A stretch of DNA of 6,314 nt from Nitrosomonas sp. (lineage in GTDB: Bacteria > Pseudomonadota > Gammaproteobacteria > Burkholderiales > Nitrosomonadaceae), in contig JAJFJI010000112.1 of the NCBI GenBank assembly GCA_021774205.1, positions 1 to 6,314 of the forward strand, written 5' to 3'. Numbering within the stretch: position 1 is the stretch's first letter; each line of letters opens with the position of its first letter. Positions 1 to 5,052 of the stretch are shown here, piece after piece. The translations under genes were made by a program, and so were the position numbers. Under the pieces are notes generated by a model, which worked only from the letters and a program-made list of their open reading frames with translations, made no database searches and was not told where the DNA came from.

Positions 1-464
1 TCATCAGTCCTGGGCTTGCTTATCTGGGTGGGTTGCTTCATAACTTTGGCTACTTGTTATTTGGTCATTTTTGTCCTAAGGAATTTGCCAGCCTGAATGA
101 GATGGTTTCCCTGGATCCTAAACAAGATATAAGAACACTTGAAATACAAAATTTTGGTATTACCCATGATCTCCTTGGTTTATATCTGCTCAAAGCGTGG
201 AATCTACCGGAAGAAGTTGTCATGATGGCGGCAAAGCACCACTTTCCGGATTGTGCTGGTAAACATATTATTTATGTAAAGCTTGTGGCATCAGCTAATC
301 GCCTGTTACAAAAAGATGGAATGCTTGATAACTGTGAACATATTGAAACATCTGCATTGCTGGAAGATCTTGGTATCAGTGAATCAGACGCTGAAGCGGA
401 GCTGCAGAAAATTCTGGCATGCCAAAGTGAGTTGAATCAGTTGGCCCAGGGGCTTATGGCTTAA
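1..464 (+). CDS. HDOD-domain protein, C-terminal part (cut by left edge)
   Basis: The reading frame is open from base 3 to the TAA at 462-464, so about 153 residues of a longer protein are present and the true start lies outside the window. The frame begins with ISPGLAYLGGLLHNFGYLLF, which is the core motif of HDOD domains. It continues with the other family hallmarks: a THDLLGLYLLKAWNLPEEVV-like segment, then the KHH motif and a helix ending in SANRLL. HDOD domains are HD-superfamily relatives that usually lack the metal-binding HD pair; here the H is followed by N (HN instead of HD), which fits a non-catalytic, signalling role. They are common in bacterial signal-transduction proteins, sometimes joined to receiver, EAL or GGDEF domains, but any partner domain would lie upstream. 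The last 40 residues or so are an acidic, helical tail. The gene converges on msrB with an 11-bp gap, and no strong terminator is seen between them. The family call is firm; the specific role is unknown. Confidence 0.88.
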   Translation, partial: ISPGLAYLGGLLHNFGYLLFGHFCPKEFASLNEMVSLDPKQDIRTLEIQNFGITHDLLGLYLLKAWNLPEEVVMMAAKHHFPDCAGKHIIYVKLVASANRLLQKDGMLDNCEHIETSALLEDLGISESDAEAELQKILACQSELNQLAQGLMA

Positions 465-475
465 GACGTTGTTGG

Positions 476-994
476 TCAGCTTCTGAGTACTGGCAGTTGT
501 TCGTCTTTTGGCGCAAACTTTAGGGCAATGCCGTTGTTGCACCAGCGTTCTCCGCGTGGTGGTGGGCCATCACTGAATAAATGACCTTGGTGTCCTTCGC
601 ATCGTGCGCAGTGGTATTCTGTGCGTGGCCAGAGCATATTGAAGTCGATCTTAGTCGCTACGTGCCCGGCAATAGGCTGGGTAAAACTGGGCCAGCCGGT
701 CCAACTTTCATATTTATGTGCACTTTCAAACAGCGGCAGATAACACGCGGCGCAAACAAAAGTCCCTTCACGATCTTCATAAACCAGGTTGCTGGATTCT
801 GGGCGTTCGGTTGCTTCCTCAAATAGTATTTGATAAGCCCTGGGCGAGACTAATTCGCGCCATTCGTTATGTGGTTTGTTGAGGGGCGTAATTGGGGTGG
901 ATGCTTCGCCTACTACTTGTGAGCGAGAGCATGCCGGAATCAGTGGCAACACGGCAATCATAGCGAGACTTTGTAACAAAGTGCGTCGTTTCAT
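476..994 (-). CDS. msrB: Peptide-methionine (R)-S-oxide reductase MsrB, exported
   Basis: This 172-residue protein repairs methionine-R-sulfoxide in oxidised proteins by thiol chemistry. The MsrB domain covers about residues 42-165. Two CxxC pairs, C81/C84 and C129/C132, are the usual structural zinc ligands. The segment GWPSFTQP (100-107) and the GHLFSDGPPP stretch (137-146) are family hallmarks. The catalytic cysteine is C152 in RWCNNGIALKF; most relatives have Y rather than W before this cysteine. The N-terminus has a twin-arginine-like start (KRRTLLQ), a hydrophobic stretch and IPAC with C22, so it could be exported by Tat and possibly lipidated, although proline at -2 is not ideal for a lipobox. 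It therefore probably works in the periplasm or on the membrane. The ATG start is supported by TAGGAGA about nine bases upstream (1002-1008 on this strand). A consensus TATAAT lies further upstream. The gene is transcribed alone, towards the HDOD gene. Confidence 0.93.
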   Translation of the reverse strand: MKRRTLLQSLAMIAVLPLIPACSRSQVVGEASTPITPLNKPHNEWRELVSPRAYQILFEEATERPESSNLVYEDREGTFVCAACYLPLFESAHKYESWTGWPSFTQPIAGHVATKIDFNMLWPRTEYHCARCEGHQGHLFSDGPPPRGERWCNNGIALKFAPKDEQLPVLRS

Positions 995-1000
995 GGGATT

Positions 1001-1008
1001 TTCTCCTA
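1001..1008 (-). promoter_or_regulatory. Ribosome binding site of msrB
   Basis: Read on the minus strand this is TAGGAGAA, a strong Shine-Dalgarno match that ends six bases before the msrB ATG (core GGAG about nine bases away). It supports the chosen start and hence the presence of the twin-arginine-like signal sequence. Confidence 0.75.
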
Positions 1009-1060
1009 AACAAGGGCGTGTATAAACAGTCGCCCAGATTCTAAAAAATAATCAGTAAAA

Positions 1061-1089
1061 ATTATAGTGCGAAACAGTATCCAAGATAA
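1061..1089 (-). promoter_or_regulatory. Putative sigma70-type promoter of msrB
   Basis: On the minus strand a perfect -10 hexamer TATAAT occupies 1066-1061. With a 17-bp spacer, the -35 position (1089-1084) reads TTATCT, matching the consensus at only three of six bases. Transcription would start near 1053 and leave a leader of about 60 bases before msrB. The region is AT-rich, so the -10 match could be chance; the position in front of a gene with a good RBS makes it plausible. Confidence 0.4.
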
Positions 1090-1117
1090 GATGTGGATTA
1101 CTGGAAAATGTTCAAAA

Positions 1118-1145
1118 TTGACAGACAACAACATAACGCGACAAT
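1118..1145 (+). promoter_or_regulatory. Putative promoter of the DUF4202 gene
   Basis: A consensus -35 hexamer TTGACA lies at 1118-1123. After 16 bp, GACAAT at 1140-1145 matches the -10 consensus at four of six bases. Transcription would start near 1152, giving a leader of about 100 bases. It lies between the divergent msrB and DUF4202 genes, where a promoter in each direction is expected. The -10 is weak, so the call is tentative. Confidence 0.3.
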
Positions 1146-1250
1146 GCCTTTTTGGCAACGTATGAAAGCATGTGTGTTTGCACAGCCGCGTAATAAATAT
1201 GTTTTAATCATGTCATCGTTAAATAAATGCCGGACTGGCTGGGTATCTAT

Positions 1251-1853
1251 ATGACACAACAACGCTTCGACAAGGCAATCGCGCTGATTGACGCTGCGAA
1301 TAGTGAAGACCCGAACCGGGAAACCAGCGAAGGTAAAGACTGGCCGAAAGAACTACTTTACTCACGTCGCATGTCAGAAATGCTTGAACGATATGCATCC
1401 GATGTCGATGATGCAATAAAACTGGCTGTTAGCGCTCAACACATCCAGCGCTGGAAATCACCGCGTAGGGATTATCCAATGGATCGCAAGGGCTACCATC
1501 TATGGCGTACCGGGCTTTACAAATTTCATGCCGACACTGTTGACAATCTGCTGGCGAATGCCGGATATGGCAATGAATTCATCGAGCGCGTGAAACAGAT
1601 CGTTGGTAAGAAATCGCTTAAAACCAATCCGGACGTCCAGCTACTGGAAGATATTGCCGGGCTGGTTTTCATCGAGTACTACATGCTCGATTTTGTTGGT
1701 AGACACCCTGAATACAGTGATGAAAAATGGGTTGATGTCATCGGTAAAATTTGGAATAAGATGTCCGACCGGGCGCATCAATTCATGCTCGCTGGGCATA
1801 TCAGAATACCAGAATCACTTGTTGCGCTGATCAAGAAGGCAATTTCTAAGTAA
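1251..1853 (+). CDS. DUF4202 family protein
   Basis: With the start at 1251 this is a 200-residue soluble protein. Family-typical segments are RFDKAIALIDAANSEDPN (5-22), the KELLYSRRMSEMLER stretch (33-47), AQHIQRW (62-68), the DYPMDRKGYHLWR stretch (74-86), KFH (91-93), LKTNPDVQLLEDIAGLVFIE (123-142) and KIWNKMSDR (166-174). DUF4202 has no established biochemical role that I know of. Conserved H64, H93 and E133-D134 in an all-helical protein recall HD-superfamily hydrolases, but that is inference. An ATG at 1227 would add eight residues (MPDWLGIY); I prefer 1251 because the family similarity starts just after it. Neither start has a good Shine-Dalgarno, so the choice is uncertain. There is no signal peptide, so the product should be cytoplasmic. 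The gene diverges from msrB and is followed by a hairpin that includes its stop codon, suggesting a single-gene unit. Confidence 0.85.
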   Translation: MTQQRFDKAIALIDAANSEDPNRETSEGKDWPKELLYSRRMSEMLERYASDVDDAIKLAVSAQHIQRWKSPRRDYPMDRKGYHLWRTGLYKFHADTVDNLLANAGYGNEFIERVKQIVGKKSLKTNPDVQLLEDIAGLVFIEYYMLDFVGRHPEYSDEKWVDVIGKIWNKMSDRAHQFMLAGHIRIPESLVALIKKAISK

Positions 1854-1878
1854 ATCATGGCGTTATGATTTTAATTTT
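1852..1878 (+). terminator. Weak AT-rich hairpin terminator after the DUF4202 gene
   Basis: AAATCAT (1852-1858) and ATGATTT (1865-1871) form a perfect 7-bp stem with a 6-base loop. It is followed by TTAATTTT, giving a broken T-tract. The stem starts inside the TAA stop codon. Only one G-C pair is present, so the hairpin would be weak; position and T-tract are what support the call. Confidence 0.4.
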
Positions 1879-1893
1879 CTGGCCATTAACAGA

Positions 1894-1921
1894 TTGCGGC
1901 AGGTTATTTGTTGCTTATGAC
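1894..1921 (+). promoter_or_regulatory. Possible promoter for leader ORF and PqiA-like gene
   Basis: TTGCGG (1894-1899) and TATGAC (1916-1921), spaced by 16 bp, match the -35 and -10 consensus at three and four of six bases. Transcription would start near 1928, right at the 12-bp palindrome. This is a weak match and is offered because it is the best candidate between the upstream hairpin and the leader ORF. Confidence 0.22.
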
Positions 1922-1928
1922 GTACCTA

Positions 1929-1940
1929 TTGTGCGCACAA
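1929..1940. promoter_or_regulatory. Perfect 12-bp palindrome, possible operator
   Basis: TTGTGCGCACAA is an exact inverted repeat with no spacer, and the symmetry stops at both ends. It sits 31 bases before the leader ORF start and next to the predicted transcription start, the place where a dimeric repressor would bind. I do not recognise the cognate regulator, and no regulator gene lies nearby. Confidence 0.35.
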
Positions 1941-1971
1941 AATTAGTATTCCGAGCACAGCAGGATAAAAA

Positions 1972-2010
1972 ATGATGTCTTGGTTGAGCATGGCTGTTGT
2001 ATCTAAATGA
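1972..2010 (+). CDS. Short leader ORF overlapping the PqiA-like gene
   Basis: This 12-codon frame encodes MMSWLSMAVVSK and ends in TGA. Its start has a well placed Shine-Dalgarno, AGGA at 1962-1965, six bases upstream. Its stop overlaps the start of the next gene as ATGA (2007-2010), the classic arrangement for translational coupling. The next gene has no clear Shine-Dalgarno of its own and has an in-frame TAA (2004-2006) directly before its ATG, so ribosomes may reach it by re-initiating after this leader. The peptide is too short for homology and shows no run of one amino acid that would suggest an attenuator. The geometry is directly visible; a function for the peptide itself is not claimed. 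Confidence 0.45.
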   Translation: MMSWLSMAVVSK

Positions 2011-2966
2011 AAATACATTCCATGGCACCAGTTCTGATACTGGGAATTATCACCTTGGTAATCGGCCACTTCATTTCAGTGCAGATAGTCGATGATTCCA
2101 AAGAAGTTGCTAGAATCAAATTGGAGTCCACTGAACCATTACTCATGGTTAATCGGATCATGAATGTGAACGAGTGGAACCCGGTTTCAAAGGCAGCCCA
2201 GAAGGCGGCCATGAAAAAGCATAATGAGATCATTGCCCAGGCCAACGAAGCTCAAGAAAGAATCGATAGACACGCCGTCGTCATCGTGTGGTTGGCGGTT
2301 GGGTTAGTAGTGCTCACTGTTCTACTTTATCTTAAAAGCACCTATCTCAAAGCTTCCATAGCTATGTCATTGGCAATCTCCGCCCTCCTGTTCCTGCGAA
2401 TTGGGGTGGATGCCCCGAGTATGGAGATCCAAGTTTATAGTGAGAATCTTAGAATTCCGGTGAAGATTTCCGGCACGCATATCTATGACTATCTTAAAGA
2501 TGGTTCGTATACGAAATATCTGCCATTTATTGAATTTATCAAAAATAGGGAAGTAGGGTTTGATCAGGTATTCTACGGTAAGATTTACTATCAGTACCAA
2601 ACCAAGTCAATATTAGAAAGCATTGAGCTCCTTTTTAAGGCTAACAACCATGTGGTGGCTTGGGCGCTTCTGTTGTTCTCAGTAATACTTCCTTTGCTGA
2701 AACTTCTTCTCAATGCGTGGATCTTGATATGGCCCAGGTTGGGACAAGAGAAAACGTTTCCAGCAATCGTTTACTATTTGAGCAAGTGGAGTATGGCAGA
2801 TGTGTTTGTGGTCGCCATGTTTTTAACCTATCTCTCTCTGCAGAACATGGGACAGCAAGGAGTTACGGTGGAATCCCAGGTGAGCATTGGGTTCTATTTC
2901 TTCTTGGCCTATGTCGTCTTGTCTATTGCTTCTAGCGTACTCACTCAAAACTCGACAAGAAAGTAG
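2007..2966 (+). CDS. PqiA-like inner-membrane protein
   Basis: This 319-residue membrane protein carries the paraquat-inducible protein A (PqiA) domain in its C-terminal half. Evidence is the YQTKSILESIELLF segment (197-210), the membrane helix with LLFSVILPLLKLLLNAW (222-238) and SKWSMADVFVVAMF (259-272), all close to PqiA signatures. Predicted membrane segments are about 8-28, 90-109, 114-133, 215-242, 262-280 and 292-312. Residues 29-89 form a charged, largely helical loop, and 135-195 a second large loop, probably periplasmic. Classical PqiA is longer (about 417 residues), has two such units and cysteine pairs at its N-terminus; this protein has one unit and no cysteine pairs. PqiA works with the MCE protein PqiB in envelope lipid transport; no such partner is present here, so the role is open. 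Start at 2007 is set by an in-frame stop directly upstream; it seems coupled to the 12-codon leader. Confidence 0.78.
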   Translation: MKIHSMAPVLILGIITLVIGHFISVQIVDDSKEVARIKLESTEPLLMVNRIMNVNEWNPVSKAAQKAAMKKHNEIIAQANEAQERIDRHAVVIVWLAVGLVVLTVLLYLKSTYLKASIAMSLAISALLFLRIGVDAPSMEIQVYSENLRIPVKISGTHIYDYLKDGSYTKYLPFIEFIKNREVGFDQVFYGKIYYQYQTKSILESIELLFKANNHVVAWALLLFSVILPLLKLLLNAWILIWPRLGQEKTFPAIVYYLSKWSMADVFVVAMFLTYLSLQNMGQQGVTVESQVSIGFYFFLAYVVLSIASSVLTQNSTRK

Positions 2967-3102
2967 TGCCACCTTTAGTAAAAAATCATTCGAGTTAGAC
3001 ACGATTAATGTTGGTGTTTATTTTGTCTGATACTGCCGAGTGTTCCCAAGACGCGCCAACCTGCTACAAGAATTAGTTAGCCCGGTAGCGCTGAGCAAAT
3101 TA

Positions 3103-3130
3103 TTGACAGGCATATCCATTGGGGAAAAAT
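3103..3130 (+). promoter_or_regulatory. Possible promoter for the collar-protein gene
   Basis: A consensus -35 TTGACA (3103-3108) is followed after 16 bp by AAAAAT (3125-3130), matching the -10 consensus at four of six bases. It would give an unusually long leader of about 235 bases before the collar gene, containing the direct repeat and the cysteine-rich frame. A nearer promoter cannot be excluded. Confidence 0.3.
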
Positions 3131-3200
3131 TTCACAACTGCTAGCTGGGCTTAGAATAAAGCTATTTTTTACCGTTATATCATTCGATTAAAACAAATCA

Positions 3201-3228
3201 CTGAAGTGGTACATTAATGAAGTCAGGA
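3201..3228 (+). repeat. Diverged direct repeat, copy 1
   Basis: This 28-base stretch matches 3340-3367 at 22 positions without gaps; shared blocks include CTG, AGTGG, CATTAAT, AAG and AGGA. The copies lie 139 bp apart. Copy 1 ends in AGGA, 11 bases before the ATG of a tiny cysteine-rich frame. Confidence 0.5.
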
Positions 3229-3239
3229 ACGGTCAAGGT

Positions 3240-3302
3240 ATGACTGAGACTTGTCAGTGTTTTTGCTTATGTGCGGTATGCGCTGACTTATCGTATTGTT
3301 AG
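3240..3302 (+). CDS. Tiny cysteine-rich ORF (speculative)
   Basis: A frame of 20 codons begins MTETCQCFCLC and ends in TAG at 3300-3302. It has six cysteines, at residues 5, 7, 9, 11, 14 and 20. A Shine-Dalgarno-like AGGA lies 11 bases upstream, at the end of repeat copy 1, mirroring how repeat copy 2 supplies the RBS of the collar gene. Such density of cysteine could suggest a metal- or redox-responsive leader peptide. However, TGT/TGC codons arise easily in GT-rich DNA, the spacing is long, and nothing else supports translation. Confidence 0.15.
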   Translation: MTETCQCFCLCAVCADLSYC

Positions 3303-3339
3303 TCACCTGAAAAGGGTTTTTTGGCAAAACGAGACATTC

Positions 3340-3367
3340 CTGTAGTGGACCATTAATCAAGATAGGA
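3340..3367 (+). repeat. Diverged direct repeat, copy 2, carrying the collar RBS
   Basis: This is the second copy of the 28-base repeat (22 of 28 identical to 3201-3228). Its final AGGA, with the next G, forms the AGGAG Shine-Dalgarno of the collar gene (3364-3368), six bases before the ATG at 3375. The shared core CATTAAT lies just upstream of the RBS in both copies. Confidence 0.5.
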
Positions 3368-3374
3368 GCTATAC

Positions 3375-3998
3375 ATGGTAAATCATTTACGTCGTTCTGC
3401 ATTATCCCTCACAATTGCAGTTTCGTTATTTTCCGGTGTTTTAGTCAGTAACCAGGTACAAGCTTGTAGTGGAGATCCCATGCTTGCCACCATGTGTGTT
3501 TTTGCCGGCAACTATGCACCCAGAGGATTTGCATTTACAGATGGTCAATTATTATCAATTTCTGATAATTCAGCTTTGTTTTCACTTCTGGGTGCTACTT
3601 ATGGTGGAGACGGTAGAACCAATTTTGCCTTACCAGACACAAGAGGTCGTTCAGTAATTGGCGCAAGGCATGGGCCTGGTTTGTCGAATTATGCGCCTGG
3701 CCAAAAAGGTGGCGTTGAAACAGTGACGTTGAATGAAACCCAAATCCCGACAATTACCCCCACTGCAACAGCGCATGCACAAAGTGCTGCTGGTAATAAT
3801 GCCGATGCCAGCGGTCATGTATGGGCAGGAATCAGCCGCCAAACCCCATATTCAGATGCAGCGCCGAATGTCACCATGAATGCGAGTACGGTGACAGTTA
3901 CCCCTTTTGGTGGCGGGCAGCCTCATGAGAACCGATCACCATTTGTCGCGATGAACTGGATTATTGCGACACAAGGTATTTTTCCTCCTCGTAATTAA
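3375..3998 (+). CDS. Secreted Tail Collar domain protein (MdpB type)
   Basis: This 207-residue protein has a Sec signal peptide (MVNHLRRSALSLTIAVSLF start, likely cleavage after VQA, residue 30), then a Tail Collar domain. Domain hallmarks are FAGNYAPRGFAFTDGQLLSI (43-62), NSALFSLLGATYGGDGRTNF (65-84), ALPDTRGRSVIG (85-96), GPGLSNYAPGQKGG (100-113), GGGQPHENRSPF (179-190) and NWIIATQGIFPPRN at the C-terminus. The collar fold comes from phage short tail fibres, but this standalone type is widespread in bacterial chromosomes, often called microcystin-dependent protein from one early example; its job is not known. C31 and C41 are the only cysteines in the mature protein and could form a disulfide. 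C31 directly follows the cleavage site, but QA before it is a poor lipobox. The start is set by AGGAG six bases upstream. No phage genes surround it, and a terminator follows it. Confidence 0.87.
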   Translation: MVNHLRRSALSLTIAVSLFSGVLVSNQVQACSGDPMLATMCVFAGNYAPRGFAFTDGQLLSISDNSALFSLLGATYGGDGRTNFALPDTRGRSVIGARHGPGLSNYAPGQKGGVETVTLNETQIPTITPTATAHAQSAAGNNADASGHVWAGISRQTPYSDAAPNVTMNASTVTVTPFGGGQPHENRSPFVAMNWIIATQGIFPPRN

Positions 3999-4025
3999 AT
4001 TGCGACCTTTTTTATCATTCTGATG

Positions 4026-4060
4026 GCTGCTGAACATCATCTGTTCAGTGGCGTTTTTGT
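4026..4060 (+). terminator. Rho-independent terminator after the collar gene
   Basis: CTGAACA (4030-4036) pairs perfectly with TGTTCAG (4042-4048) around a 5-base loop, and the stem extends by two G-T wobbles and two G-C pairs (4026-4029 with 4049-4052). It is followed by GTTTTTGTTG. It lies 27 bases after the collar stop and separates that gene from the Sel1 gene. It also covers the GTG at 4048, making that codon an unlikely start. Confidence 0.7.
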
Positions 4061-4083
4061 TGACCTCGCGATTTAATCGACCT

Positions 4084-5052
4084 ATGGACGCGTTAAAAAA
4101 ATATAAGTTGGTAGCATTTGCCATCAGCATGATTTTTTTCTTATGGATGCCTGCTTTATCTGCACAACAAAATGCGAATAATGCGTTGGCTGAGGCACAG
4201 CAATGGCTGGCGGAAGGTAAGCACCATAAGGCATTTAAAGCTTTCCAGTTTTATGCGCAGGAAAAACAAAATCCCCTGGCGCAATTTACGCTAGCACTTT
4301 TTTACCAGGAAGGCTGGGGAGTTGAGAGGGATGAAGTCGTTGCCTGTCAGTGGTATGGGAAAGCTGCAAAAGGCGAAATCCCAGCGGCCAATCACTTTTT
4401 TGCGCAATGTTTGCAGGAGGGCATTCATCAATCTGTCGACTATGTAGCTGCCATTCATTGGTACCAACAAGCTGCAAATTTGGGGCACACGATTTCTTTA
4501 TGTGCCATCGCCGATTTATATATGCGAGGAAGCGGTGTTGTAAAAAATCCGCAAAAAGCACTGGTATATTGTCAGCAGGCCGCATCATCCGGCTCAATAC
4601 CGGCGCAATTAAAAGTGGGACATTTTTACTTAAATGGCGAAGCAGCTATCCGGGACCCACAACAAGCAGCTGTTTGGTTTGGTTATGCAGCAGAAAAAAA
4701 TTCCCTGGAAGCTTACTATTATCTCGGTGTCATCAATCTGAATGCGCTTAATGACCAAAGCCATGCGCTTTATTGGTTTGAAATGGCTGCCGGTCAGGGG
4801 TATTTGCCTGCTTATTATCAAACAGCACGGTTATACTTCAATGCGCCGCTATCGGAAGAGACAGGCATGCCAACTGCTGACAATCTTGCAAAATCTTATT
4901 TATGGTTATCAACGGCGAAGCAGCAATCAGAACCAGAAAACGAGTTAAATGATACCTTGAGTATGTTGGAAAAGGTTGAGCAAGTGATGCCAAAAAGCTG
5001 GAAAGAAGATTTGGATCAAAAAGTCTCTCAGCATCTTTTAGAATTTCATTGA
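4084..5052 (+). CDS. Exported Sel1-repeat (TPR-like) protein
   Basis: This 322-residue protein starts with a Sec signal peptide (DALKKYK, hydrophobic core VAFAISMIFFLWM, likely cleavage after ALSA at residue 27), so it should act in the periplasm or outside. The rest is a helical repeat array. Sel1-type units of about 35 residues are visible at roughly 64-98 (LAQFTLALFYQEGWGV), 100-134, 135-171 (DLYMRGSGVVKN), 172-206 (VGHFYLNGEAAIRDPQQA), 207-240 and 241-278. Each ends in a WY/WF-xxAA-like helix. Sel1 repeats mediate protein-protein contacts; no enzyme motif is seen, so a scaffold or adaptor role is inferred. The last 40 residues are charged and helical. The frame can be opened at GTG 4048, but that lies in the terminator hairpin and would spoil the signal peptide, so the ATG at 4084 is preferred despite a poor Shine-Dalgarno. 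No promoter is obvious in the short gap after the terminator. Confidence 0.85.
   Translation: MDALKKYKLVAFAISMIFFLWMPALSAQQNANNALAEAQQWLAEGKHHKAFKAFQFYAQEKQNPLAQFTLALFYQEGWGVERDEVVACQWYGKAAKGEIPAANHFFAQCLQEGIHQSVDYVAAIHWYQQAANLGHTISLCAIADLYMRGSGVVKNPQKALVYCQQAASSGSIPAQLKVGHFYLNGEAAIRDPQQAAVWFGYAAEKNSLEAYYYLGVINLNALNDQSHALYWFEMAAGQGYLPAYYQTARLYFNAPLSEETGMPTADNLAKSYLWLSTAKQQSEPENELNDTLSMLEKVEQVMPKSWKEDLDQKVSQHLLEFH

Larger units (their letters stand above)
2967..3374. other. Intergenic region upstream of the collar gene
   Basis: This roughly 400-bp stretch holds no recognisable full gene. It contains an exact TTGACA (3103-3108) with a -10-like AAAAAT 16 bp further on, an imperfect inverted repeat (3077-3089 with 3140-3153), a diverged direct repeat (3201-3228 and 3340-3367), and a 20-codon cysteine-rich frame (3240-3302). 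A 37-codon open stretch (3031-3144) has no ATG and no RBS; I could not match it to a family. No clear terminator follows the PqiA-like gene. Confidence 0.6.

Noticed and set aside
581..826. Open frame of 81 codons on the plus strand inside msrB
   Set aside because: It lies antisense to a well supported msrB and its translation has no family features.
3031..3144. A 37-codon open stretch in the intergenic region that reads plausibly (RRANLLQELVSPVALSK)
   Set aside because: There is no ATG, the only GTG lacks an RBS, and I could not relate it to any family; it may be chance or an unrecognisable relic.
3217..3243. Eight-codon frame MKSGTVKV within and just after repeat copy 1
   Set aside because: It has no Shine-Dalgarno and is too short to distinguish from chance.
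3246..3264. Hairpin-like ACTGA/TCAGT followed by T bases near 3243-3264
   Set aside because: The stem is only five base pairs and sits in a candidate leader rather than after a gene, so it is not supported as a terminator.
3375..3998. Collar domain taken as evidence of a prophage
   Set aside because: No tail, capsid, integrase or lysis genes are near it, and the protein carries a signal peptide; standalone chromosomal collar proteins are common.
4286..4597. Overlapping open frames on the minus strand inside the Sel1 gene
   Set aside because: They are antisense to clear Sel1 repeats, lack RBS support and show no recognisable domains.
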